DNA of 24,591 bases from an uncultured Bacteroidaceae bacterium. GTDB lineage: Bacteria > Bacteroidota > Bacteroidia > Bacteroidales > Bacteroidaceae. This document shows, piece after piece, positions 14,605 through 23,047 of this stretch. Both the position numbers and the translations under genes were made by a program. The stretch's first letter is position 1. Every line of letters begins with the position of its first letter. The notes below the pieces were generated by a model, which did no database searches, was not told the origin of the DNA, and saw only the letters and a list, made by a program, of their open reading frames with translations. The stretch spans positions 1-24,591 of the forward strand of contig CAKQYA010000034.1 in the NCBI GenBank assembly GCA_934293005.1. Reading direction: 5' to 3'.

Positions 14605-14667
14605 GTGTCTACGGTTTGTCAGAAAAGTGATGTCTGTTTGCTGATTGGCTGCTTGGCGAGCCTTGAA

Positions 14668-14861
14668 CCCAAATAGGTCATTAGACCGAAACGGAAAGAT
14701 TATTCGGACATTATTGCTTCTTTTCATATCTTGTCAGCGTTTATTTCGGCATTTTGTTTCCATTTGCGTTTCGACATAGCCTGCTATGCCTTCAACGCGA
14801 CTGTCGCAACCTGCTCGAAACAAACACTAACAAGATATGAAATCTAATGACCGATTTGGGG
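14668..14861 (+). repeat. Intergenic repeat, copy 2 (194 bp, intact terminal inverted repeats)
   Basis: This is the better-preserved copy of the element at 7911-8101. Its ends form an 18-bp inverted repeat with one mismatch: CCCAAATAGGTCATTAGA at 14668-14685 against 14843-14861 (one extra G at the right tip). TGAA directly flanks both sides (14664-14667 and 14862-14865), which could be a target duplication. Inside are a 13-bp perfect stem (14722-14734 with 14830-14842), GTTTCGA/TCGAAAC (14768-14774 with 14815-14821), and CATAG-CCTG-CTATG (14775-14788). There is no transposase. It begins 64 bp after the nagB terminator and ends 46 bp before the facing DUF3943 gene's stop, in the same orientation as copy 1. 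Confidence 0.9.
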
Positions 14862-14907
14862 TGAACGGCGGATTTGTGATTGTTGGTTGTTTATGGCATG
14901 GATAGTC

Positions 14908-16512
14908 TTACAAAGCATATGTTATCCCAGCTTTCCATTCGTTGCACTTGCCTGTGTATGATGGATAATAGCGGTAGTTGCCATGGCGCATGTAATATTC
15001 GTGCATCAAGTTGAGACTGAGCGTGTGTGTGAGCTTTACGTTGAGGAACAAGCGATTGAGAAAAATGCTCTGTTGACCTTCGTCGCCCCATGAGTTGATG
15101 CCATCGGCAAACAAATCATAATATTGGTCTTTGTCGTTCACGTATTTGTCAAGTTTCTCAGGTGTGGTGCCTTTGATGATGAATAGTCGCATGAAATAAG
15201 CTTCATCACCAAATGATAGATGACGGTTGTAGATGAAGTTGAACTTATATCGTGCGGAAAAACCTGTGCCGAAGTTGTAGCGTCGCATGGCTGAATAATA
15301 GTCGGCGGTGCTGCCTCCGAGTGGCACGGCTGAGAGCATGAAGTCTTGCAGCAGGCTTACGGATGTTCCCTGTCGTTCGGCATGGAAGCCTGCACCGAAA
15401 CTGGCAGCTTCTGATATTACAGCCTGGTTGCCTGCTGTCTGATTGCCATTGTCGCTATAATGATCTATGTATTTGATGTTTTGGTAGAAGCCTATGTCGA
15501 GCTTCCATCTGTGAGGCAACTGTCGCTGGATGGAGCCAATGCGTCCGGATATATCCAGTTCTCCTATTGTCGGATTGTCGGAATCAAGGTTTACTAATGC
15601 GTATAAGTCGAAATAGTCGAAGGCGCGTGTAGCTACGCCTTTGTCGAGATTGTTGTAATGGTTTCCATAGGAGAAGCGAACATCGAAATATGGAACATTT
15701 TTGCTATAGCGATGGCCTATAGTTGGATGCACATGTCCTATGTCTCTTATGAATCTGTTGCCAACTCCTACCTGGAATGTGTATGTCTCTGCTTCTTCCT
15801 TTTTGCCGCGGTTGAGATGGTCTACGCGGAACATCTCGCCTGACATGATTCGGTGCAGCCCTCGAACAGGATTGAGGAATGTGCCTATGATTTCCCTTGC
15901 CACACGTGATGCTCCTCGTTTTGAGTTGTCGAAGAATATGTCGGATGTGCGGTGTGTCACCTCACCTATGGCTGCGCCGCCTATACCGGTGGAGAGAAAG
16001 TCGTTTACGGCAGGCTTGTTAGTCTCACAAAAGAGTTCCCACGTGCATGATCCCAAAATGGGGTAGAGCAGGGACACGCCATATGAGAGCCCGTGTTCGC
16101 GTGCTGCATTGTAGAACATGCCTCCATGGTAAGGATGTGAAAACTGGTTGCCAGAGAAACTGTCGTTGTCCCATACCCATCCGTCTTTCAGATTGCGATG
16201 AATGACATCTCCTGTCACATACGCCCATGAACGGTCTTGCACATAGCGGTCCCATCCCAAGACGAGAGCGTTTATGCCTATGTCTTCCACTAATGCTTGC
16301 AGTGCTGGGCTTTTGGGTGCGCCATCCGCTTTCTTGCCGAAGAAATGTAATGAGCAAGTGTATGGCGATAGCGAATCCACTTTTTGAAGATGGGTGCGTG
16401 TGCCTGTTATGGAGTCGTACCATACTGAATCAACTGCATTTTCAAGAGCTGCTAAACTTGGCAAAGTGATTGCTGCGAGAAGTGTGCAGACAGACAATCT
16501 TTTTATAATCAT
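14908..16512 (-). CDS. DUF3943 outer-membrane beta-barrel-like protein
   Basis: This 534-residue exported protein resembles the DUF3943 family found in Bacteroidetes and some Proteobacteria. A signal peptide is visible (residues 1-21, ending SLAA). The middle (about 160-230) contains FLSTGIGGAAIGEVTHRTSD and LNPVRGLHRIMSGE, typical of the family. It is followed by many alternating polar/aromatic stretches that look like beta strands of an outer-membrane barrel, down to a C terminus ending AGITYAL. No catalytic motif is seen and the function is unknown. It is a lone gene with its own -7 box upstream, divergent from radA. Codon use is like that of its non-ribosomal neighbours. Confidence 0.8.
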   Translation of the reverse strand: MIIKRLSVCTLLAAITLPSLAALENAVDSVWYDSITGTRTHLQKVDSLSPYTCSLHFFGKKADGAPKSPALQALVEDIGINALVLGWDRYVQDRSWAYVTGDVIHRNLKDGWVWDNDSFSGNQFSHPYHGGMFYNAAREHGLSYGVSLLYPILGSCTWELFCETNKPAVNDFLSTGIGGAAIGEVTHRTSDIFFDNSKRGASRVAREIIGTFLNPVRGLHRIMSGEMFRVDHLNRGKKEEAETYTFQVGVGNRFIRDIGHVHPTIGHRYSKNVPYFDVRFSYGNHYNNLDKGVATRAFDYFDLYALVNLDSDNPTIGELDISGRIGSIQRQLPHRWKLDIGFYQNIKYIDHYSDNGNQTAGNQAVISEAASFGAGFHAERQGTSVSLLQDFMLSAVPLGGSTADYYSAMRRYNFGTGFSARYKFNFIYNRHLSFGDEAYFMRLFIIKGTTPEKLDKYVNDKDQYYDLFADGINSWGDEGQQSIFLNRLFLNVKLTHTLSLNLMHEYYMRHGNYRYYPSYTGKCNEWKAGITYAL

Positions 16513-16546
16513 AAATGTAATAATGTGCTTAATAGTAAATTCGGTA

Positions 16547-16554
16547 CAAAGTTA
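16547..16554 (-). promoter_or_regulatory. -7 box for the DUF3943 gene
   Basis: The minus strand reads TAACTTTG, matching TAnnTTTG. The predicted start near 16540 leaves about 28 nt before the ATG at 16512. No clear -33 box is seen. Confidence 0.5.
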
Positions 16555-16588
16555 CGACATTTTTTGTTATTGATTTGGATAAAAAAGG

Positions 16589-16619
16589 TTGCAGTTTTGT
16601 TCAAAAAGCCGTATCTTTG
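16589..16619 (+). promoter_or_regulatory. Promoter of radA, with a long leader
   Basis: TTG 16589-16591 and TATCTTTG 16612-16619 are spaced by 20 bp, a good Bacteroidetes promoter. Transcription from about 16626 gives a leader of about 155 nt before radA, long for this window. The leader holds a 7-bp hairpin at 16664-16687 (TTTATTT with GAATAAA). Confidence 0.65.
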
Positions 16620-16780
16620 TAAATGAATGGTAATGTCTGCTGTCATTTTGGGGCTAATTAGCGTTTATTTGCGCTCTGCGGAATAAAGGCTTGCGTGTTT
16701 ATAATGCGGGGATGCTTTCTTTGATAATAAGAGACTGCCGTTGCAAATAATGACTTGGGCTAATAAAATGTATAAGTATT

Positions 16781-18184
16781 ATGGCTAAGGATAAAATAGT
16801 GTATGTGTGTGGAGAATGTGGCTACGAAAGCCCTAAATGGATAGGGCGATGCCCGTCGTGCGGAGAATGGAACTCATTTACGGAATTCCGTGCTCCAGCC
16901 AAGGCTTTGGCTTCATCGCAGAAGGTGGGTGCGCAACGTCCGCATTCTTCTTCGCCAGTGTCTATGTCGAAGATACCTACTGACGAGTCTCCGCGCATCA
17001 ATATGGGCGATAATGAGCTGAACCGTGTGCTGGGCGGAGGCCTTGTGCCAGGCAGTCTCACTCTGTTGGGAGGCGAGCCAGGCATAGGTAAGTCTACGCT
17101 TGTGTTGCAGACGGTGCTGCGCCTGAAAGGTAAAAAGGTGCTTTATGTGAGTGGAGAAGAGAGCGCGCAGCAGCTTAAGCTTCGAGCCGACCGCATCGTC
17201 TCTGACGTTAATGGAAAACCTGTGTATCAGGCTCATGCTGATGTGCAAGTGGTGTGCGAGGCTATGATTGAGACTGTGTTTGAACATGTCAAGGCGGTTG
17301 GGCCAGACTTGGTGGTAATAGATTCCATACAGACTATGGCTACCGACATTGTTGAGTCTTCGCCAGGAAGTGTCAGTCAGATTCGTGAGTGCGCATCGCA
17401 ATTGTTGAAGTTTGCAAAGGAAACTGGCACACCTGTCATTCTTATCGGCCATATCACAAAGGAAGGAGCGATAGCCGGCCCGAAGATTTTGGAACATATG
17501 GTTGACACCGTGCTTCAGTTTGAGGGAGACCGCCATTATATGTACCGAATAGTCCGTTCCATAAAGAACCGTTTTGGATCTACCGCAGAATTGGGCATAT
17601 ATGAAATGGTGTATAATGGTTTGCGGCCTGTTGAGAATCCTTCAGAACTCCTGCTGAGCGATGTTGGGCCCGAAGATAGTCTTAGCGGTGTTGCTGTGGC
17701 TTGTTCTTTGGAAGGTGCCCGTCCTCTGCTTATTGAGACCCAGGCTCTGGTAAGCACAGCAGCCTATGGCACGCCACAGCGTTCGGCAACAGGTTTTGAC
17801 ATCCGGCGTCTTAATATGCTCCTTGCTGTGCTGGAGAAGCGTGTTGGGTTTAAGTTGCCGCAAAGGGATGTGTATCTGAATATAGCCGGAGGCATAAAGG
17901 TGTCTGATCCTGCTATCGACTTGAGTGTGATAGCGGCTGTCTTGTCGAGCAATGTAGATACGCCTATATCGCGTGACGTTTGCTTTGCTGGAGAAGTGGG
18001 ACTAAGTGGAGAGGTGCGTCCTGTGAGCCGAATTCTCCAGCGCATTGCCGAGGCTGACAAACTTGGGTTCAGCAAGATTGTGGTGCCTAAGGTCAATATG
18101 AATGGACTGAACACAAGCAAGTTCTCTATACAAATTGTTGCTGTGCGTAAAGTGGATGAGGCTCTTAGGGAACTGTTTGGGTAG
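16781..18184 (+). CDS. radA: DNA repair protein RadA/Sms
   Basis: This 467-residue RecA-like ATPase helps process branched recombination intermediates as a helicase-like motor. The N-terminal zinc finger is intact (Cys10, Cys13, Cys24, Cys27). The ATPase domain has Walker A GGEPGIGKST (97-106) and a Walker B-like LVVIDSIQT near 177-185. The RadA-specific KNRFGS motif is at 262-267. The C-terminal third (about 290-467) is the Lon-protease-like domain, with GVAVACSLEGARPLLIE and IAGGIKVSDPAIDL; it lacks protease function in this family. The length matches the family. It has its own promoter with a long leader and is followed by a TetR gene 107 bp later. Confidence 0.97.
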   Translation: MAKDKIVYVCGECGYESPKWIGRCPSCGEWNSFTEFRAPAKALASSQKVGAQRPHSSSPVSMSKIPTDESPRINMGDNELNRVLGGGLVPGSLTLLGGEPGIGKSTLVLQTVLRLKGKKVLYVSGEESAQQLKLRADRIVSDVNGKPVYQAHADVQVVCEAMIETVFEHVKAVGPDLVVIDSIQTMATDIVESSPGSVSQIRECASQLLKFAKETGTPVILIGHITKEGAIAGPKILEHMVDTVLQFEGDRHYMYRIVRSIKNRFGSTAELGIYEMVYNGLRPVENPSELLLSDVGPEDSLSGVAVACSLEGARPLLIETQALVSTAAYGTPQRSATGFDIRRLNMLLAVLEKRVGFKLPQRDVYLNIAGGIKVSDPAIDLSVIAAVLSSNVDTPISRDVCFAGEVGLSGEVRPVSRILQRIAEADKLGFSKIVVPKVNMNGLNTSKFSIQIVAVRKVDEALRELFG

Positions 18185-18232
18185 GATGAAGCCATTAAGT
18201 AACATTAAATAATAATACTATAACCATATAAA

Positions 18233-18264
18233 TTTGTGTGTGTGATTTTTTTTCTGTAATTTTG
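18233..18264 (+). promoter_or_regulatory. Promoter of the TetR-family gene
   Basis: TTTG 18233-18236 and TAATTTTG 18257-18264 are spaced by 20 bp. The start would be near 18271, about 21 nt before the ATG. Confidence 0.65.
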
Positions 18265-18291
18265 CACTCAATAAATAACAGATAATGTATT

Positions 18292-18882
18292 ATGTCAGTT
18301 GTGAAGACGAAAGAACTTCTTGTGGATGTGGCACGTCAATTGTTTGCTAAAAATGGCTTTGAAAACACGTCAATGAACGACATAGCCGTTGCTGCCAATC
18401 GTGGACGCCGCACTCTATACACATATTTCAAAAGTAAGGAAGAGATATATCTTGCTGTCATACAGACAGAGCTTGAACGACTTTCGCACCGTATGGAGGA
18501 GGTTGCGCGTAAGAACATACCGCCAGAGGAGAAAATAGTTCAACTTATTTTTGCGCATCTTGAGGTGATGAAAGAGGCTGTCTATCGCAATGGCAACTTG
18601 CGTGCTGAATTTTTCAGAGATGTTTGGAAGGTGGAGGCTGTGCGTAAAAATTTTGACAAGAATGAAATCAACTTGTTCCGACGCATCATGAATGAAGGTA
18701 TCGACAAGGGTGTGTTTGAAATACGAAATGTGCGTCTCATGGCTGAGATTACGCACTATTGCTTGAAAGGATGTGAGGTGCCATACATTTATGGACGATA
18801 TGCGGCGCAAGACGTTGGCGAGCTATATCCTTATGTGAGAAATATGGTCTTCAAACATTTGGGACGCAATCTGAAAGCTTGA
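18292..18882 (+). CDS. TetR/AcrR-family transcriptional regulator
   Basis: This 196-residue DNA-binding regulator has an N-terminal TetR helix-turn-helix: LFAKNGFENTSMNDIAVAANRGRRTLYTYF at about 17-47, followed by the usual KSKEEIYLAV. The C-terminal ligand-binding half is helical and not diagnostic. TetR proteins usually repress neighbouring genes and respond to a small ligand. fabG lies 119 bp downstream on the same strand, so fatty-acid or envelope-lipid control is a reasonable guess, but no operator palindrome stands out. The gap to fabG holds a short hairpin (GATGG-TCT-CCATC near 18913-18927) without a T tract. Confidence 0.88.
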   Translation: MSVVKTKELLVDVARQLFAKNGFENTSMNDIAVAANRGRRTLYTYFKSKEEIYLAVIQTELERLSHRMEEVARKNIPPEEKIVQLIFAHLEVMKEAVYRNGNLRAEFFRDVWKVEAVRKNFDKNEINLFRRIMNEGIDKGVFEIRNVRLMAEITHYCLKGCEVPYIYGRYAAQDVGELYPYVRNMVFKHLGRNLKA

Positions 18883-19001
18883 AATAATTCTATACCATTT
18901 CATTTGATGGCTCGATGGTCTCCATCAGAAAAATATGAATGATTTGATATAATGCCAAGACCACTCAGAATTAAAAACACTTTAATAATAAGAATTATAA
19001 A

Positions 19002-19760
19002 ATGGGAATTTTAACAGGTAAGACAGCTCTTGTCACAGGAGCTGCGCGCGGCATCGGTAAGGCTGTCGCTATCAAGTTTGCTAAAGAGGGCGCAAACATT
19101 GCATTCACAGACCTCGTGCTCAACGATGACATGGCTGCTGGACTTGAGGAAACTCGTAAGGAAATAGAGGCTATTGGTGTCACTTGCCGTGCGTATGCTG
19201 GCAATGCTGCAAGCTTTGAGGAGACCGAGGCTGTCGTTAAGCAGATTCATGCTGATTTTGGTTCTATTGACGTGCTTGTTAATAATGCGGGCATCACTAA
19301 GGATGGACTCATGCTTCGCATGACAGAGGCTCAGTGGGATGCTGTCATCAATGTGAACCTTAAGTCTGCCTTCAACTTTATTCATGCTTGTGCTCCTATC
19401 ATGCTTCGTCAGCGTGGAGGCTCAATCATCAACATGTCTTCTGTTGTTGGTGTGCATGGCAATGCTGGCCAGTGCAACTATTCTGCTTCTAAGGCTGGCA
19501 TGATAGGTCTTGCTAAGTCTATCGCTCAGGAGCTTGGTCCTAAGGGCGTGCGTGCTAACGCTGTGGCTCCTGGCTTTATTGAGACTGCCATGACCGCACA
19601 GCTTCCAGAGGAAATCCGCAAGGATTGGATGAAGAAGATTCCGCTCCGTCGTGGCGGTCAGGTGGAGGATATCGCCAATGTTTGTCTCTTCCTTGCTTCT
19701 GATATGTCAAGCTACGTGTCTGGACAGGTAATCCAGATTGATGGTGGCATGAATATGTAA
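19002..19760 (+). CDS. fabG: 3-oxoacyl-[acyl-carrier-protein] reductase
   Basis: This 252-residue short-chain dehydrogenase carries out the NADPH-dependent keto reduction of the type II fatty acid synthesis cycle. The cofactor motif TGAARGIG (12-19), NNAG (94-97) and the catalytic Ser146/147, Tyr160 and Lys164 (YSASK) are all present. The C terminus ends IDGGMNM, typical of FabG. Codon use is strongly biased (GCT, CGT, CTT, AAG) and closer to the ribosomal genes than to its other neighbours, suggesting high expression and that this is the housekeeping FabG. It follows the TetR gene by 119 bp and is closed by a terminator. Other SDRs share the motifs, but the overall likeness favours FabG. Confidence 0.92.
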   Translation: MGILTGKTALVTGAARGIGKAVAIKFAKEGANIAFTDLVLNDDMAAGLEETRKEIEAIGVTCRAYAGNAASFEETEAVVKQIHADFGSIDVLVNNAGITKDGLMLRMTEAQWDAVINVNLKSAFNFIHACAPIMLRQRGGSIINMSSVVGVHGNAGQCNYSASKAGMIGLAKSIAQELGPKGVRANAVAPGFIETAMTAQLPEEIRKDWMKKIPLRRGGQVEDIANVCLFLASDMSSYVSGQVIQIDGGMNM

Positions 19761-19775
19761 AATTCATTCATTTGC

Positions 19776-19854
19776 ATATATAAAAGAAGAGGACTCGATG
19801 CCGAAGCTCTGCTCTGCCAGAGTCGTTCTGTGTCGATCCTCTTTTTTATATATA
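19776..19854 (+). terminator. Terminator after fabG
   Basis: A long imperfect hairpin: ATATAAAAGAAGAGGA (about 19778-19793) pairs with TCCTCTTTTTTATATA (19837-19852). CGA/TCG and a CTCTG/CAGAG mini-stem lie inside. The right arm supplies a T tract. It separates fabG from the pseudouridine synthase gene. Confidence 0.82.
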
Positions 19855-19880
19855 GATATTCACAATCAAAACAATAAGTC

Positions 19881-20585
19881 ATGAAGGTAGTTTACGAAGA
19901 CAATCATGTCATCATCGTGTCAAAACACACGGGGGAGATAGTGCAGGGGGATAAGACGGGCGACACCACACTATGTGATACGGTCAAAGCATATATAAAA
20001 GAAGCTTATGCTAAGCCTGGTGAAGTGTTCTTAGGGGTGGTTCACCGTCTGGACCGTCCTGTGTCAGGACTTGTCATGTTTGCACGAACATCGAAGGCTC
20101 TAGCCAGGCTTAATGCCATGTTCGCTAATGGCGAAGTGCGTAAGGTGTATTGGGCTGTGGTGAAAAACCAACCTCCTAAGCAACATGACACTCTGACGCA
20201 TTGGATTGTGCGTAATGAAAAACAAAATAAGTCGTATGCTTATGAGCGTGAGGTGCCAAATAGCAAGAAGGCTGTTCTCGACTATCAGGTAATAGCACAT
20301 TCTGACCGTTATTATCTTGTTGAGGTCGAACTGAAAACAGGACGGCATCATCAAATACGCTGCCAGTTGGCAAAGATTGGATGCCCTATCAAGGGTGACT
20401 TGAAGTATGGAGCTCAGCGTTCAAATCCTGATGGAAGCATCTCGTTGCTTAGCAGATACATGCGGTTTGTGCATCCTGTAAGCAAAAAAGAGATAAATGT
20501 TGCGGCTCCTCTTCCGGATGACAGGCTTTGGCAATCTTTTGCTAATGCCGTCAGTTGTTTTTCTTCAGATACCACAGCACGTTAG
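19881..20585 (+). CDS. RluA-family RNA pseudouridine synthase
   Basis: This 234-residue enzyme isomerises uridine to pseudouridine in rRNA or tRNA. The catalytic motif HRLDRPVSGL is present, with Asp58 as the catalytic residue. It is followed by MFARTSKALARL, KVYWAVV and the ELKTGRHHQIRCQLAKIGCPIKGD segment. It is short and lacks an N-terminal S4 domain, so it is nearer the RluA/RluC-like small forms. The target base cannot be assigned. The 3' end overlaps the convergent M16 peptidase gene by 35 bp. No promoter is obvious in the short gap after the fabG terminator. Confidence 0.9.
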   Translation: MKVVYEDNHVIIVSKHTGEIVQGDKTGDTTLCDTVKAYIKEAYAKPGEVFLGVVHRLDRPVSGLVMFARTSKALARLNAMFANGEVRKVYWAVVKNQPPKQHDTLTHWIVRNEKQNKSYAYEREVPNSKKAVLDYQVIAHSDRYYLVEVELKTGRHHQIRCQLAKIGCPIKGDLKYGAQRSNPDGSISLLSRYMRFVHPVSKKEINVAAPLPDDRLWQSFANAVSCFSSDTTAR

Positions 20586-21789
20586 ATCGTTCTCGCTTTA
20601 ACGTTTGCCGGCATACACCCATGAATTGCTCTTTGCTGATGCTTCTGTATTTTTTCAGTTCATCAACATACCATGAGGCATTTCCAAGGGTTTCATAAAT
20701 GGACAGATTCTCTGCCAATTTTTGTCGGTTGAGCATTTCTGTGGCTTTTGTCGTCTCGTATTTGTTTTTGACCTTCTCCAATTCACTTTCTGCGATACCA
20801 TTCTTGTTGAGAGCGTCAATTTCTTCCCAGACAGCGGCTTCTGCTTCAGACATGTTTACACTTTCTGCAGGCATGCCGCAGATGTATAGCAATCCTGTGT
20901 CTACGCGTGGTTGTATGTAGGCATCGAGGCTTGTGAAAATATGTCTTTCTTCTACCAAATGTTTGTTGAGACGGCACGACTTGCCTACCGACAGTATGTC
21001 GGAAATCATGTCGCAGCAATGAAAGCCTTCTTGCATCATGCCTGGTATAGGAAACGATATGTAAAGCACATTGGCTGGCACATCGCGCTCAACTGTCATG
21101 CGTCTCTGTTCTGTCTGTTCTGGTTCTTGGGGCAGCGGAGTGCAGTCAATAATGCGTCTTGGCACTGGGCCGAACCATTTCTCAGCAAGGTGTCTGACTT
21201 CTTCCATGCTTATGTTGCCCACTATGCTGAGCACAGCATTGTTTGGTGCATAGAAACGGTAAAAGAAATCTTTCACGTCAGACATTTTTGCGTTTGCGAT
21301 ATGTTCCAACTCTTTTCCTATTGTTGGCCACATATAATGGTGCTTCTTGTATGATAGTGCTGACATGAGATGCGAGATGTCGCCATATGGAGGTGTGAGG
21401 TAGCGTTGCTTGAACTCTTCCATGACAACTTTCCTCTGCACTTCCAGGCTTTGTGGCGTGAAGGCCAGACTGTTCATTCTGTCGCTCTCAAGCCAAAAAC
21501 CCGTCTCTATGTTGGCCACCGGCACAGTGAGGTAATAATCGGTGAAGTCGGATGTCGTGTAAGCGTTGTTGTTGCCCCCCGCCAATTGTAGCGGCGTGTC
21601 ATAGTCGGGAATGTTTTTGCTTCCGCCGAACATCAAATGTTCAAATAGATGGGCGAAGCCTGTCTTGTCTTCACATTCATGTTTGCTGCCTACATTGTAG
21701 AGGATGTTCATCGTGACCATCTGGGTTGAATCGTCTTGTTTATGTACGATTCTTAAACCGTTTTCTAATGTGTGTTTATTTAATTTCAT
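20551..21789 (-). CDS. M16-family (pitrilysin-like) zinc peptidase
   Basis: This 412-residue zinc peptidase is of the M16B processing-peptidase type. The inverted zinc motif is HLFEH (His47, Glu50, His51), and the third ligand is expected in VVMEEFKQRY (Glu124 or Glu125). The protein has the two similar halves typical of about 45-kDa members. The ATG at 21789 (MKLNKHTLENGLRIV) is chosen over an upstream GTG at 21825. There is no signal peptide, so it is probably cytoplasmic, or it is exported in a way I cannot see. It lies 79 bp downstream of the cyclophilin gene on the same strand and may be co-transcribed. The 3' end overlaps the convergent pseudouridine synthase gene. Confidence 0.92.
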   Translation of the reverse strand: MKLNKHTLENGLRIVHKQDDSTQMVTMNILYNVGSKHECEDKTGFAHLFEHLMFGGSKNIPDYDTPLQLAGGNNNAYTTSDFTDYYLTVPVANIETGFWLESDRMNSLAFTPQSLEVQRKVVMEEFKQRYLTPPYGDISHLMSALSYKKHHYMWPTIGKELEHIANAKMSDVKDFFYRFYAPNNAVLSIVGNISMEEVRHLAEKWFGPVPRRIIDCTPLPQEPEQTEQRRMTVERDVPANVLYISFPIPGMMQEGFHCCDMISDILSVGKSCRLNKHLVEERHIFTSLDAYIQPRVDTGLLYICGMPAESVNMSEAEAAVWEEIDALNKNGIAESELEKVKNKYETTKATEMLNRQKLAENLSIYETLGNASWYVDELKKYRSISKEQFMGVCRQTLKRERSNVLWYLKKNN

Positions 21790-21868
21790 TTGTGGATGGT
21801 GCTTTTGTTCTACTTGATAGTGCACTGATGTTCTTTTCTTTTGTGAATCTTATATATGCGCAATGCTT

Positions 21869-22702
21869 TCATTCTACGATGTACGCCTTCTTAATTGTCA
21901 CTTCTTGAAGTGGCTTGTCGTTGCTGTCAGTTTTCACTTTTTGTATCAACTCTACGGTTTTCATGCCTTCGACAACCTCTCCGAATACTGTGTATTCATT
22001 ATCAAGCCAAGGAGCTCCGCCGCGCATCTTATATGTTTTGCGAAGTTCATTTGGATATGTTATTGGCGGGTTTTCAGACATCTCATAGTTGGCTTCGTCC
22101 TGCAGTTTCTCCAAGGCGTCGCTTAATCCGTATTTATCTCTTTCGCTTCTCAACTTGTCCAGCTTTTCTTTGTTTTCGAATTGTTTCTTGGCGAAAAGTA
22201 TCTCTGCATCTCTCTGCAATCGAGCTGTCTCGAATCCATCCATGTCCTCTGTTTGGCAAGTGCGTCCTGTCACGATGTAGAACTGGTATTTGTCGCTTTC
22301 GCGATTAGGGTTGTCTTCGTCGCCTTCTCGTGCTGCTGCCAACGCGCCTCTCACGTTGTAGTGTTCTGGCCATTTTATCTCTGCTGGAATGGTTTCGGGT
22401 ATGGTGTCTCCGTTCTTGTCCAATTTCACTTCATATCCCATGGGACGGGTGCATGGATCGCCTGTCTGAATCATGAAGTTTCGAATCACTCTGTGGAATG
22501 TCACCCCATCATACATGCCGTCTTTGACATTTTTTATGAAATTGTCCCTGTGGCCAGGGGTGTCGTCATACAGTTTTACTCTGATGTCTCCTGCTGTTGT
22601 TTCCAGCACGACCTCTGTGCTGTCGTTAGTGCTTTTGTTGCATCCGGCACAAACAAGGCTGAATATCCATGCTGACAGCATCATGGTTTTCTTAATGTTC
22701 AT
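21869..22702 (-). CDS. Cyclophilin-type peptidyl-prolyl isomerase, lipoprotein, with an internal insertion
   Basis: This 277-residue predicted lipoprotein (lipobox ending at Cys21 in VCAGC) has a cyclophilin-like peptidyl-prolyl cis-trans isomerase domain, so it should act on proteins in the periplasm. Motifs include VVLETTAGDIRVKLYDDTPGH, TFHRVIRNFMIQTGDP and YQFYIVTGRT, and late in the chain LDNEYTVFGEVVEGMKTVE. Between the last two is an insertion of roughly 70 residues (about 150-220), rich in Lys/Glu/Asp and probably helical (EILFAKKQFENKEKLDKLRS), absent from compact cyclophilins. I recall similar insertions in Bacteroidetes homologues. No TAnnTTTG promoter is seen in the first 200 bp upstream. 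Confidence 0.9.
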   Translation of the reverse strand: MNIKKTMMLSAWIFSLVCAGCNKSTNDSTEVVLETTAGDIRVKLYDDTPGHRDNFIKNVKDGMYDGVTFHRVIRNFMIQTGDPCTRPMGYEVKLDKNGDTIPETIPAEIKWPEHYNVRGALAAAREGDEDNPNRESDKYQFYIVTGRTCQTEDMDGFETARLQRDAEILFAKKQFENKEKLDKLRSERDKYGLSDALEKLQDEANYEMSENPPITYPNELRKTYKMRGGAPWLDNEYTVFGEVVEGMKTVELIQKVKTDSNDKPLQEVTIKKAYIVE

Positions 22703-23047
22703 TTTGTTATATGTTGTTATTCTTCTTTTATAATAAGAGTGTTTGCTTTTAATGTAATCTTTTTAAACCGTTTTGTTTTCTTTGGTGGATGTTCCAAGTT
22801 GTTCGAAAACATCAACGTGGCTTTTTGCATCTATCGCATTCTTTAATAGGCATTTCTTATTTTTGTGTTTACAAGTCGCTCTTCTTGCATGGCACCTTTA
22901 AACTTAGTGTAAATATGCATCAGGATATAAATGGGTCAAATTCATAAAACACAAATGCTTGTGTGAATAAAATGAATGATGGTTTTCCTGTTTTCTGCCA
23001 ATTGAACGTGCCTACGGCTAAGAATGCGTGTCATGACAATGCTCTTG
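22703..23047. other. 345-bp gene-free gap
   Basis: AT-rich sequence between the cyclophilin start and the threonine ammonia-lyase stop. It holds one terminator-like hairpin (22949-22964). I see no tRNA, repeat copy, clear promoter or credible small gene. Confidence 0.6.
22941..22964 (-). terminator. Possible terminator of the threonine ammonia-lyase gene
   Basis: On the minus strand a perfect 6-bp stem, ACACAA-GCAT-TTGTGT, is followed by TTTATG. It lies about 84 bp past the ilvA stop. The T tract is short and the stem is AT-rich. Confidence 0.4.

Noticed and set aside
16627..16686. 19-codon open frame in the radA leader
   Set aside because: Short, no SD, starts almost at the predicted transcription start, and there is no sign of conservation. 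Mentioned only under the leader finding.
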